This document shows, piece after piece, positions 53,261-61,290 of a stretch of DNA of 64,000 bases. The stretch's first letter is position 1, and each line of letters begins with the position of its first letter. The DNA lies in contig NZ_SSXV01000143.1 in NCBI RefSeq assembly GCF_009469595.2, positions 1 through 64,000 on the forward strand, in the 5' to 3' direction. Origin of the DNA: Thauera sp. 2A1. GTDB lineage: Bacteria > Pseudomonadota > Gammaproteobacteria > Burkholderiales > Rhodocyclaceae. The notes below the pieces were generated by a model. That model saw only the letters and a list, made by a program, of their open reading frames with translations, was not told the origin of the DNA and ran no database searches. Position numbers and translations under genes: made by a program.

Positions 53261-53872
53261 ATGGCCCGCACTCGCGCACCTGACTTCGAAGACCGCCAGC
53301 GACAGATCCTCCGTGCTGCGGCAGTGCTGTTTGCCGAGCACGGTTACAACGAGACCTTACTCGACGACATCGCCGAGCGCTGCGGGACCAAGAAGTCGTC
53401 CCTCTACCACTACTACCCGTCGAAGGATGCGATCCTCCATGAGCTGATCGCATGGAAGATTTCTGACCTCACCGCCAAGGTCGAGGCAGCGGTCGAACCG
53501 ATGGCATCGCCACGTGCGCGACTTGACGCGCTGGCGACGACGCTCGTCGAGGAGTACATCCGTACGCCGCAGGAAATCACCGTGCTGCTCACCCAGACGC
53601 GGCATCTCAGCGTCGTTGCGCTGCGTGACACGGCTGCAATCCAGAACCGGATCATCGATCTCGTCGTCGGGTTGTTGTCCGAATTGCGGCCGGAGTTGAC
53701 GATCCCGCGACGAAAATCCACTGTGGTAGCGATGTTGTTTTTCGGGATGACTAACTGGATCCACGTCTGGTACAAGCCAGCGGGATCGATTGGCCCGGCG
53801 GAATTGGCGAGCATGATCGTCAACGTATTCCTTGACGGATTCGTCAATCAGCCGGCGTCGTTGTTGGGGTGA
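53261..53872 (+). CDS. TetR-family regulator
   Basis: A 203-residue TetR-type repressor. The N-terminal helix-turn-helix (~10-55) reads AAAVLFAEHGYNETLLDDIA then KSSLYHYYPSKDAILHELI. The C-terminal ligand domain is helical. It follows the GST-like gene by 57 bases and ends the catabolic cluster, so it probably represses both divergent units through the repeat at 52415-52467; the ligand would be a pathway intermediate. Confidence 0.9.
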   Translation: MARTRAPDFEDRQRQILRAAAVLFAEHGYNETLLDDIAERCGTKKSSLYHYYPSKDAILHELIAWKISDLTAKVEAAVEPMASPRARLDALATTLVEEYIRTPQEITVLLTQTRHLSVVALRDTAAIQNRIIDLVVGLLSELRPELTIPRRKSTVVAMLFFGMTNWIHVWYKPAGSIGPAELASMIVNVFLDGFVNQPASLLG

Positions 53873-54411
53873 GCTGCTTCGTCTGCGCGCATGGCAGCCC
53901 CGTCCGCCTTTAGGCGGCGACGAAGCTGGCCCCGCTGTACCCAAGCAAGGGCACAGCGCGGATTACGTTGCCGCCGAATTGCAGGGGCCCACGTGCAATC
54001 ATGTCATCGAGCAGCGAAGGCAGTCTTTATCCCTGAGGCGGGCTCGCCCTGTCGGCCAGATGCACGTAATACAACCCTGAGGGCACGTCAGGTCAGGTGC
54101 GGTCGAGCGAAGGCCACCTTACGCTGCACTGCCATCGTCCTAACCCTGAACGACAGGTCACCGACACATTGTCGCCCGAATGTGCACGGTGGGTCGGCGT
54201 CAGCTAAGGCCGAGATTCAGTCTCATGCCACCGACAACAGGCGGCACCTCGGCCTTATGTGGAGCTCCACATAAGGCCGATCAGCAGAAATTGATTTCGG
54301 CGTAACTGTCGAACTCGGGAGGCCCCGTGCGTGAAGGCGGTAGGCGCCGATGGGCTGCGGCGATGGAACCGAGTGCTGTAGGATATGCGTTTTCCATTTT
54401 CCGGGGAGACG
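53873..54411. other. Junction between catabolic cluster and mobile mosaic
   Basis: 539 bp without a complete gene. A small hairpin CCGCC-TTTA-GGCGG (53904-53917) may end tetR transcription. On the plus strand a short open frame near 53950-54080 includes DYVAAELQ, which vaguely recalls IS21-type transposases but is too short to call. A 32-bp palindrome at 54249-54280 is the strongest feature. Confidence 0.45.
54249..54280. repeat. 32-bp perfect palindrome
   Basis: TCGGCCTTATGTGGAG followed at once by its reverse complement CTCCACATAAGGCCGA, with no spacer. No T-run follows, so a terminator is unlikely. A recombinase crossover site or the target of a dimeric regulator is more likely; the XRE gene at 54412 starts about 130 bp away. 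Confidence 0.7.
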
Positions 54412-54699
54412 ATGAAGCTGCATGTCTACACCGGTGCCGAAGTGAAGGCACGTCGCAAGGCACTGGGCCTGGTTCAGGCCGATTTCTGGGGACTGTTCGG
54501 TGCCACCCAGAGCGCCGGTAGCCGCTACGAGTCCGAAGGTGGTAGGGAGATTCCCGAACCGATCCAGATCCTGCTGAACATTACACTTGCCAGTGACGCT
54601 AAGGCGAGCACGATCGTGCAGTCACTGCGGACGCTGGGTAAGCCGCCGAAACAGGACAGCAAGCCCAAGGTGCCGCTCGGGTTCGGCCGGCTGCCGTGA
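54412..54699 (+). CDS. XRE-type regulator
   Basis: A 95-residue DNA-binding protein with a short helix-turn-helix (VKARRKALGLVQADFWGLFG, then ATQSAGSRYESEG) of the XRE/MqsA-antitoxin style. The C-terminus is Lys/Pro-rich. GGGGAGACG precedes ATG 54412; ATG 54385 is an in-frame alternative. It may regulate itself and the nuclease gene that starts 99 bases downstream. Confidence 0.75.
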   Translation: MKLHVYTGAEVKARRKALGLVQADFWGLFGATQSAGSRYESEGGREIPEPIQILLNITLASDAKASTIVQSLRTLGKPPKQDSKPKVPLGFGRLP

Positions 54700-54798
54700 C
54701 CAATCACCCGTGACGGGCCTTGGCCGCCCGTCGCAATCCTTCCCCTTCCAAGTTCCTCATCCCCACGACCTGTACAACCGGCAGGCCGATTCGTGTTC

Positions 54799-55596
54799 AT
54801 GCGCGCCATCCTCTTGTTGGTCAGCCTCATGCTGGCCGGCTGCAATGCGGCCTTCATCCACGACCCCGTTGTCGATCAGAGGTCATCGAGACCGTCCCCG
54901 CTGCCGGCGCCGACGGCCGACGTACCCTTCTATCTCGTCACCGGCAAAACGACGGTCGGCCACCGCAGCTTCGCCAACGCCAAGAAGGTGCTTCCGTACG
55001 TCTTCGCGGGGATGGAGCAGGATTTCTACTGCGGCTGTAGCTACGTGGGGACGGCCGTCGATTTTGCGAGCTGTGGCTACGTTCCCCGCAGGAACCTGAC
55101 GCGGGCCAGTCGCATCGAGTGGGAACATGTGGTGCCGGCCTGGACGATCGGACACCAGCGGCAGTGCTGGCAGGACGGCGGACGGCAGCGCTGCACCGAA
55201 ATGGATCCGGTGTTCCAGATCGCCGAGGGCGACCTCAACAACCTGGTGCCCGCCGTGGGCGAAGTAAACGCCGACCGCAGCAACTTTGCGTACAGCATGT
55301 GGGAACGAGACCCGGCGCCGATGTACGGCGCCTGTCCCACGGTGGTCGACTTCAAGCTGAAGCGGGTCCAGCCGCGAGAAGGTGTCCGGGGCCGGGCTGC
55401 GCGAATCACGCTCTACATGTATCAGACATACGGTCTGCACCTCAGCGATCAGGACAGGAAGTTGATGTGCGCCTGGGCCAGGCGCTATCCCATCGATGAC
55501 TGGGAGCGCGAGCGCAACCGGCGGATCGTGCGCTGGCAGGGCCGGGGCAATCCGTTTGTGACCGACGCCACCCAGCTCAAGCGCAGCTGCGGTTGA
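54799..55596 (+). CDS. Endonuclease I-like lipoprotein
   Basis: A 265-residue exported nuclease of the EndA/Vvn family. A lipobox LAGC (Cys ~15) suggests a lipoprotein. The catalytic core reads RIEWEHVVPAW (His in the EHVVP motif, about 112-116), followed by MDPVFQIAEGDLNNLVPAVGEVNADRSNF with Asn residues that bind Mg2+. It would degrade DNA in the periplasm, perhaps clearing the channel or feeding on DNA. ATG 54799 was chosen; GTG 54793 is in frame. It converges with the exonuclease gene. Confidence 0.88.
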   Translation: MRAILLLVSLMLAGCNAAFIHDPVVDQRSSRPSPLPAPTADVPFYLVTGKTTVGHRSFANAKKVLPYVFAGMEQDFYCGCSYVGTAVDFASCGYVPRRNLTRASRIEWEHVVPAWTIGHQRQCWQDGGRQRCTEMDPVFQIAEGDLNNLVPAVGEVNADRSNFAYSMWERDPAPMYGACPTVVDFKLKRVQPREGVRGRAARITLYMYQTYGLHLSDQDRKLMCAWARRYPIDDWERERNRRIVRWQGRGNPFVTDATQLKRSCG

Positions 55597-55600
55597 AGGC

Positions 55601-56602
55601 TCAGGCGGCGGGGCCGACCGGCATTTTCTCGCGCGACAGGTAGCGGTCCGTGTAGCGCTCGCGGCCGGTGACCGTGTCGACCGTCACCTGTGCGGCGCGC
55701 GGATAGATGTCGCGGCCCAGCATGGCCAGTTCGCCCGCCAGATCCTCCACGCCCGCCTTGTACCAGGCCTTGATGGGCTTTTGCGGACTGGTGCCGTCAC
55801 TCCAGGAATACCCCTTGTCCATCTTCAGCCGATCCTTCATCTCGAAGGGTGCGTGCTCGGCCCACACGCAGTAGGTCCGGCGGCCGCTGCGCTCGAGGAT
55901 GTGCGAGAGGATCGTGCGCGCCTCGGGCCCCGATCGGGTCAGCAGATACAGCAGCACTTCCGCGTCCACGAGCGCCCGGTGCGCGCCATAGAACACGCTG
56001 CCGAGCCGGTAGGCGAGCCATTCGAGTTTCGTCGAACCGGTCATCATGGCCTGCCAGGGTGCTTCACGCTGTGAGCACGCCCACCACTTGTTCATGAATG
56101 AGGGGAACCGCGCTTCCAGAAACCCCCGGTCGAACGGCGCATTGTGGGCGATCACCAGGTGGGCGCGTGCGATCGCCGCCTCGACACGCACCGCATCGAA
56201 CACCTGCCCGGCGACGTCCGCATCGCGAATCCCGGTGAGTTCGGTGATGTTCGCCGGAATCGGCCGGCCCGGATCCTCAAAGCCGCTGTAACGCTCCAGA
56301 ACGCGATGCACGAGGCCGGTTCGGGGATGGAACTCGGCCAGCACATACCCGAGGTCGATGATCCGGTCGTCGTCCTTGCTCAGACCCGTGGTCTCCGTGT
56401 CCACCACCATCGCGACGCGCAACTGTTGCGGATCCACGCCCTCGAGCGGGGCGTAGCACGGAGCGGGCTCGAAGCGTCGCAGTACCTTGAAATCGCCTGT
56501 CGCTTCGAGTTGCCGGGCCAGGTCCGCGTAGTCGGCCGTGGGTCGGCTCCCGGCAGGCACTGAGGTTTCCCCGGCGTTCACAGGCCTCGTGGTCGGGCTC
56601 AT
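55601..56602 (-). CDS. DEDD 3'-5' exonuclease (DnaQ-like)
   Basis: A 333-residue exonuclease. Exo motif I VVDTETTG has the first Asp and Glu (about residues 66-73), motif II is IAHNAPFDRGFLEARF (Asp in FD) and motif III is GAHRALVDAEVLLYLL (the final Asp). A long N-terminal ~55-residue leader precedes the domain, and a ~120-residue C-terminal tail follows. AAGGA precedes ATG 56602. Such genes are common on conjugative plasmids and genomic islands; the exact role is unclear. Confidence 0.88.
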   Translation of the reverse strand: MSPTTRPVNAGETSVPAGSRPTADYADLARQLEATGDFKVLRRFEPAPCYAPLEGVDPQQLRVAMVVDTETTGLSKDDDRIIDLGYVLAEFHPRTGLVHRVLERYSGFEDPGRPIPANITELTGIRDADVAGQVFDAVRVEAAIARAHLVIAHNAPFDRGFLEARFPSFMNKWWACSQREAPWQAMMTGSTKLEWLAYRLGSVFYGAHRALVDAEVLLYLLTRSGPEARTILSHILERSGRRTYCVWAEHAPFEMKDRLKMDKGYSWSDGTSPQKPIKAWYKAGVEDLAGELAMLGRDIYPRAAQVTVDTVTGRERYTDRYLSREKMPVGPAA

Positions 56603-56603
56603 C

Positions 56604-56765
56604 TCATCCTTCCGCGCAGTCGGCGGCGGTGAGCCGCCAGGCGATCCCGAGGCCGAGGCCGAGGAGTACCTTGGATGCCGCGAAGCTCGCGGACGCCGCG
56701 AAACGCGCTCGACGGGCGTCCACGGTGTCGTCCGGCGCAACCCTGGTGACGTGTGGTCGGGACAC
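56604..56765 (-). CDS. Possible small ORF before the exonuclease
   Basis: A 53-residue frame from GTG 56765 to a stop one base before the exonuclease ATG. Its C-terminal half is hydrophobic (FAASKVLLGLGLGIAWRL) and could be a membrane helix. It overlaps the end of the frameshifted IHF-like gene in another frame, so it may be an illusion. The close spacing to the next start is the only positional support. Confidence 0.25.
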   Translation of the reverse strand: MSRPHVTRVAPDDTVDARRARFAASASFAASKVLLGLGLGIAWRLTAADCAEG

Positions 56766-57065
56766 GGCGTTCAACGCCTTCCCGCAATGCCTTGTCCGGC
56801 TTGAAGTGTGGCCGCCATTTCGCCGGGACCGACGCCGCTGCTCCCGTTCTGGGATTGCGCCCCGATCTGGCGGGCCCGCGACTGACACTGAAGCTGCCGA
56901 ATCCCCGAATCCCCGAATCCCCGAATCCCCGAATCTCGACCCTGCCGCCGGCGGCCAGCGCCGTCTGCAGGGCATCGAGCAGAATACCGACGCCTCGAAG
57001 GCCTTCTTCCCGGTCAGTTGGGGGAAGCGCTCGGCAAGGCGATCGTGCAGTTCCGATTTGAGCAT
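56764..57065 (-). pseudogene. IHF-like nucleoid protein gene with frameshift and repeat expansion
   Basis: The reading MLKSELHDRLAERFPQLTGK (from ATG 57065) then, after a one-base frame change near 56985-56990, VGILLDALQTALAAGG, VEIRGFG..SFSV and PHFKPDKALRE matches an IHF-beta-like protein. IHF bends DNA for recombination and transfer. In place of the normal IRGFGSFSV the gene reads IRGFGDSGIRGFGSFSV because of an extra 24 bases of 8-bp repeat. The frameshift may be a real inactivation or a sequencing error; the frame downstream of it stays open to 56599. Confidence 0.78.
56897..56934. repeat. 8-bp tandem repeat (CCCCGAAT) inside the IHF-like gene
   Basis: Four full copies of CCCCGAAT after a partial copy. 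The normal gene sequence contains one and a half copies as part of the Ile-Arg-Gly-Phe-Gly codons; expansion by three units adds eight codons. Because 8 is not a multiple of 3, other changes of one or two units would shift the frame. Confidence 0.85.
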
Positions 57066-57443
57066 GACCGGATTCTACCCAAGCGCTGCGCCGTGCCCCG
57101 CATTGATCGGATCGCGCACAGGTTTGCCCCACCACCGCCGAGTCAAGAGCGTGGGCCGGCATCAGGCGTTCGTGGTGCGATCGGGGTCATGGGCCCCGAG
57201 TCGCGGTACGGCCACTGTCACCGGCGAGGCGTCTTTGTCACCTGTATAGGGTGGCAAGGTGCTGCAGAACCTTCGGCTTGAAGCAGAGCGCCACACCGCA
57301 TTCCATAATGATGATGGATGCAATCGGCTTCGACGCCTATGACACCCTGCAGCGGTCCGCGCGCTGGCGTTAGCTGACCCGTCATCATCCACTGCGCCGG
57401 CGCGGTTGGCGAACCGAAGGCCCCGACGCGAAAGGAGGAACTC
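57066..57443. other. 378-bp gap without a gene
   Basis: Contains the promoter side of the IHF-like gene and of the toxin-like gene at 57444. A short repeated ATAATG occurs near 57305. Nothing else recognised. Confidence 0.4.
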
Positions 57444-57914
57444 ATGCAGTTTGCTGAACGCACGTTTCGTGATGCACTTGGGGCCATCGTGATTCAGAGT
57501 CGCCTGCGGCCCGGTGTCACCCGCCAGGACTTCGAAAAGCAGATGTTTCCAGGTCTGGAAGTCGGCCTGCCCGGGTGGCAACGAGCCCATAGCCAAGGCG
57601 CAGGCACGGGCTTCGAAAGCCCGAACGCGATCAGGTATGCGCCGGAGGCCGTCAATCAGCAGTATCAGCGCCTGGGCATTGAGCGCCACGTCCGTGAATT
57701 GCTCGCCCACAAACCGCCTGGCGTCGAGCTTTGGCTGACCACCGCGACGACAACGCATCCACGCACGCTTCGGCTCAAGGAGATTCAGTACCGGGTGGAT
57801 GCCGTGCAGGGCACCCAGTCCCGCAGGCTCTTCGAAGCGAGCATTGCCGTTTCGGACAGTCGGGACAGTCCCCGCGTCACCGTGCAGGCGACCCCCTTCG
57901 GCACGTTCTCGTGA
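57444..57914 (+). CDS. Polymorphic-toxin-type protein (type 4-like)
   Basis: A 156-residue small protein. The central GWQRAHSQGAGTGFESPNAI, then RYAPEAVNQQYQRLGIERHVREL, resembles the toxin-4 domain found at the C-terminus of polymorphic toxins, thought to be an RNase; the His in QRAHSQG is a likely catalytic residue. Here it stands alone with no delivery domain, and no immunity gene is obvious beside it. AAGGAGG precedes ATG 57444. A free-standing, retired or domesticated toxin is possible. Confidence 0.6.
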   Translation: MQFAERTFRDALGAIVIQSRLRPGVTRQDFEKQMFPGLEVGLPGWQRAHSQGAGTGFESPNAIRYAPEAVNQQYQRLGIERHVRELLAHKPPGVELWLTTATTTHPRTLRLKEIQYRVDAVQGTQSRRLFEASIAVSDSRDSPRVTVQATPFGTFS

Positions 57915-58180
57915 TTGGAGACCGTCGCTCGGGCGCCAGTTTGGCGACCTCAAGCGCCGGCACCGACGTCGTCGGGATCGTCCCGGACGAGGCCTCGAGC
58001 CTTGGCCCGTCGGTCTCCCCGCGGCTCGAGTCGCACGACGAACGGGCGCTGCAATGCCGCGACATGGCGCGGGAAACGCGCGCCGAGCGGGGTGGTCATG
58101 CCAGCGTCCGTCCGTCTGACGTCACCGCCTCTTCCGCCACGCCCCGGTGCCGCGATCGATTGTGGCGCTGACGATTCCCG

Positions 58181-58451
58181 CTGCGGCGCATCGACAACGC
58201 GCCGCATGGCCACCGTGTTGCCGTCGTCTTCGGTGCGACAGACGATGGAATCGTTTGGCCGCACCGCGAATTCACAGGTGCCAGGCGTTCTCCCCCGCCC
58301 GGTTCAGGGCCGGGCGCTGCCGGGCGAGTTCGGCCTTTTCCTCGAACGCATCATCGAGTTCGACCGCGACAGCCGGATTGTCCCCGGCGACGTCATCCAT
58401 GATGGCGTCGCGGTCGGCCAACGCCGTCGGCCGCTGGACAAGCCGCGTCAC
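58181..58451 (-). pseudogene. Frameshifted ParE toxin
   Basis: From GTG 58451 the frame reads MTRLVQRPTALADRDAIMDD, then VAVELDDAFEEKAELARQRP, a ParE/RelE-type toxin, and stops after GENAWHL. In another frame the homology resumes: EFAVRPNDSIVCRTEDDG to MRRVVDAPQ. One insertion or deletion near 58285-58290 explains both. GTG overlaps the antitoxin stop by four bases (GTGA). ParE poisons DNA gyrase; this copy should be dead while its antitoxin is intact. Confidence 0.75.
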
Positions 58452-58636
58452 GGCCCGCGCTGGCGCAGCGCGGTCTTCCGGGGCGCGAAGTGGGTGCGAG
58501 CTGCGTCATCGGGCACGCTCGGGCGAGGACCATCGATAGTCGCCCGGACCTGTGCGCGGAACCAAGCGTCATACGCAGCGGCTTCGTGGACACGCTGCAT
58601 CTGCTGGGCTGCATCCTGGCGCGGCCGGCGGCTCAT
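58448..58636 (-). CDS. Stability-determinant (StbD/ParD-like) antitoxin
   Basis: A 62-residue antitoxin partner. The core AAAYDAWFRAQVRATIDG, then RPSVPDDAAR, matches the 'stability determinant' group that pairs with ParE toxins. ATG 58636 has GAGGGCG upstream; the open frame extends to 58777 but without the family match. It overlaps the frameshifted ParE gene by four bases. Confidence 0.75.
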   Translation of the reverse strand: MSRRPRQDAAQQMQRVHEAAAYDAWFRAQVRATIDGPRPSVPDDAARTHFAPRKTALRQRGP

Positions 58637-59094
58637 GTCGCCCTCGCTGTCTTGCGGGGCGTCGAGCAGGTCGACGCGAACGATGTGCAGCTCGTTGTGC
58701 AGGTAAGCCATGCCAGTATCCAGGCTGCGCCACGTCCTGGGCTTGTCGGTGCACCGGGTGCCGAGATGCTTTTCCACCCGGCCGAGCCTGAGCGTGACGG
58801 ACCAGCCACCGGGTCGGCCAATGATGAAGGGGCCGCGGATGGCGCTCGCCCCGGCTATGCGTCGCTATGGATCGTTTGCGTGCTCATCCGTCCATCCTGC
58901 CGCTGGCGCAGTGAAATGGCAGGCGGCCGGCATCGTTTGGCAGCCGCAGCTCGACGAACCGATTCGGCGAGGGGACGGGCGGCCGGACATGGCCGGACCC
59001 AGTCCACGGCTTTCGCGTGCTCACTTGTCCCTTGCACGATTCCCGCACTTGCCTGCGCCTGATGCTCGCTGTACCGGGATGATATTCTTGCCCG
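58637..59094. other. 458-bp gap
   Basis: Open frames here are shadows or an upstream extension of the antitoxin frame (reading MEKHLGTRCTDKPRTWRSLD from 58777), which could be a separate small gene. It should hold the divergent promoters for the antitoxin and the gene at 59095. No operator was recognised. Confidence 0.4.
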
Positions 59095-59565
59095 ATGGCG
59101 CTCTCGACTCGCATGTTCCTGCTGGATCAGGCTGATCGGCTGTATCGGCTGCCGGGCGCACTGTTTGAGCGCATGCTTCGTGATCCTGGCGGCCACCCGG
59201 TACGCCAATTTTCCGGTGCGCGGATACGTATGATCGACATGCTGGTCCAGCTTGAGAACCGTCAGCCGATTGATGTTGCCTGGATGTCCTGTCATGTCCT
59301 CACCTTCGATGCGTCCGGATGCCTCGACCCGGGCGCATTCGAGCGTCACCAGCGGGCGCGTGCTGATCTGGGTCTGGCGGCGCTGAGCGGCACGTTCGAT
59401 CGTAGTGCGTCCGTCGTCGACGCCGCAACGCACTTCGTTGCGCGGGGTGGAGGCTGGACGCCGTCACCCGGCATGCTGCAGCGTCTCCGTGATGTCGGAT
59501 TGGGCAAATCAGCCTGTGCCCGGCTGTCACTGCGCCGCGGTCCGCGTACGCCGCCATCTCGGTAG
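59095..59565 (+). CDS. Hypothetical protein
   Basis: A 156-residue protein with no family I recognise. The first half is amphipathic (MFLLDQADRLYRLPGALFER, then RIRMIDMLVQLENRQP); the second half is Arg/Ser-rich. It has no membrane segment. It ends six bases before the HExxH gene at 59571, so the two probably form an operon. Such gene pairs are seen on plasmids and islands, but the function is unknown. Confidence 0.65.
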   Translation: MALSTRMFLLDQADRLYRLPGALFERMLRDPGGHPVRQFSGARIRMIDMLVQLENRQPIDVAWMSCHVLTFDASGCLDPGAFERHQRARADLGLAALSGTFDRSASVVDAATHFVARGGGWTPSPGMLQRLRDVGLGKSACARLSLRRGPRTPPSR

Positions 59566-59570
59566 AACCC

Positions 59571-60434
59571 ATGCACGAAGCCCCGGAACAGGAGGTCGAT
59601 CGCTACCTTCGCAGCGGAAACGTCGAGATGCGTTACTCGGCATGGCCCGGGGAGGCCTTTTGCGATCGTGTCCGATACGGCGAAAAAGCGCTTCGCGCGG
59701 CGCTGATCGAGGCTGTGCGCAGCCGCCGCCCACGCCGCCGGCGCGGTACGGTGCCGTCCGAGCAGAGCGGCGCGGCGTTCGTTCGCACGAAGCTCGCGCC
59801 GATGGTCCAGGGCCTGTTCCCGCGCCATGAGCAGGCGCTCGTGCTTGACGTGCTCTGTGGCTCGATCGTCTTTGTGACGCCGACGACCATTGAGGGGGTG
59901 CTCGAACGGGTGTCCTCCCTGAACACGGCGTGGAAGCTGGCCAACCTCTATCTCGCGAGCATCGATGCCGCACTGCTTGCCGACGATGCGCCGAGGATCG
60001 TGGGCTTGAGCGAGGAAACGACGTGCTACGTGTCGGGCGAATACTTCAGGGAGGCGGGTCGCTTCGACGACTATCTGGTCCACGAGGCCGCGCATGTCTT
60101 TCACAACTGCAAGCGTGAATCGATCGGCCTGCGCCAGACCCGGGTGAAGGAATGGCTGCTGGAGATCGATTATGCCAGGCGCGAGACCTTCGCCTACGCC
60201 TGCGAGACCTATGGCCGTATCCTGGAACTCGGTAGCGGGCTGAGGGCGCGGCAGCAACTGCTCGCCGACTACGCTCGCGGGCCGATGCCGGCCGACGACC
60301 GGGTGGAGACCGGCGAGTATCTGGACATCCTGGGCGAGGCCATTGCCGCCCGCAATGGCTGGAAAAGCATTCTGGCGCGGTGCGCTGCACCCCGGCCGAT
60401 GCGTCCCCACCTCACGGGCCATGGAGCATGGTGA
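59571..60434 (+). CDS. HExxH-motif protein, possible metallopeptidase
   Basis: A 287-residue protein of unknown family with HEAAHVFHN (about residues 172-180) in the segment DDYLVHEAAHVFHNCK. HExxH is the zincin motif, and a later YARRETFAYACETYGRI could supply a third ligand (Glu). No signal peptide. It follows the 59095 gene closely. A metallopeptidase role is suggested by the motif only. Confidence 0.65.
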   Translation: MHEAPEQEVDRYLRSGNVEMRYSAWPGEAFCDRVRYGEKALRAALIEAVRSRRPRRRRGTVPSEQSGAAFVRTKLAPMVQGLFPRHEQALVLDVLCGSIVFVTPTTIEGVLERVSSLNTAWKLANLYLASIDAALLADDAPRIVGLSEETTCYVSGEYFREAGRFDDYLVHEAAHVFHNCKRESIGLRQTRVKEWLLEIDYARRETFAYACETYGRILELGSGLRARQQLLADYARGPMPADDRVETGEYLDILGEAIAARNGWKSILARCAAPRPMRPHLTGHGAW

Positions 60435-60589
60435 GCGGACCCTGTCCTGGACTTGCATGTCGGCTTTGCGACGATCGACGGGTTTAAGCGAAGAGAATGC
60501 CAGCCTTCAGGGATCTCTTCCTGAAGAACGCTCCAGGAAGACACACCCGTTCCATGTCGTCGCGGTGCGACCGGTTTCACGTCGGTCGT

Positions 60590-60823
60590 GATACCCCTCA
60601 CTGGCTGTGTCGTCGACCGTCCCTTTTTGAGCCGGGGTAAGAGCAGCACGCGGCTCTCGACGTCGATCGGGTGCAGCTTCCGCCCGCAGACCTTCTACAC
60701 CCGCAGCCCATGGCGAAACATCACCAGGATCAGGCAGTGTTCGCGCGCCTCGGTGGGGCTGACGCCGGTGGCAGTGATCAGGCGCTCGACCTCGCGCGCG
60801 GCGAGGTCGCGACGCTCATTCAT
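60590..60823 (-). pseudogene. Truncated tyrosine recombinase with stop codon
   Basis: From ATG 60823 the frame reads LAAREVERLITATG, then ILVMFRHGLRV, a TAG stop where the family has a serine, then VCGRKLHPIDVESRVLLLPR and LKKGRSTTQPVRG. This is the core-binding and catalytic entry region (first active Arg in HGLR) of FimB/FimE-type integrases. The last two-thirds of the gene, with the nucleophile Tyr, are gone. It marks a former integration or inversion module. Confidence 0.8.
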
Positions 60824-60891
60824 CCTGTCGCGCAGGAGAAACCGGCATGACCGCTCAAGTCTTCAAGAGCCATCCCAAACAGGAAAAGAGG

Positions 60892-61290
60892 CTACCGCCA
60901 GTTCTCCACCTGTAAGCCCCCCACACGATGGAACTCGCCGACGTTCGACGTCACCACGATCAAACCGCGTGCGACCCCGGTGCCCGCGATCAACACGTCG
61001 TAGGCGCCAATCGGCTGCCCCTTGTTCTTCAGCGCAGCCCGAATGGCCGCTGTGGCCTGCGCATCGGCATCCTCGAAGAATACGGTACGCGTCACGGAAA
61101 AGAAGGCATCGAGCATGGGCGCCAACCTTCTCGCGCGCTCGCTGTTGAGCGCCAACCCATAGTCGATCTCCATGCGTGTGATCGAGGAAACGACGATCTG
61201 ATGCGGCGAGGTGGCCTTGATGCGGGCCAGCACGCCGGGCTGGCCTTTCACGAAATCGGACACCGTGCAGGTGTCCAGCAGATATTTCAT
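60892..61290 (-). CDS. vapC: VapC toxin (PIN ribonuclease)
   Basis: A 132-residue PIN-domain RNase. Acidic residues in MKYLLDTCTVSDFVKG (Asp ~6), MEIDYGL (Glu/Asp) and GAYDVLIAGTG (Asp) plus TSNVGEFHRV near the end form the metal site. It begins with overlap (ATGA) on the vapB stop. Intact and likely active. Confidence 0.92.
   Translation of the reverse strand: MKYLLDTCTVSDFVKGQPGVLARIKATSPHQIVVSSITRMEIDYGLALNSERARRLAPMLDAFFSVTRTVFFEDADAQATAAIRAALKNKGQPIGAYDVLIAGTGVARGLIVVTSNVGEFHRVGGLQVENWR

Noticed and set aside
53950..54080. IS21-type transposase fragment
   Set aside because: Only a few residues (DYVAAELQ) are suggestive; no helper gene, ends or longer match.
56897..56934. CRISPR-like repeat
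   Set aside because: The repeat unit is 8 bp with no spacers; it is slippage within an IHF-like coding sequence.
58855..59433. 192-residue minus-strand open frame
   Set aside because: Overlaps the more plausible plus-strand gene at 59095 and has no motif or start signal.
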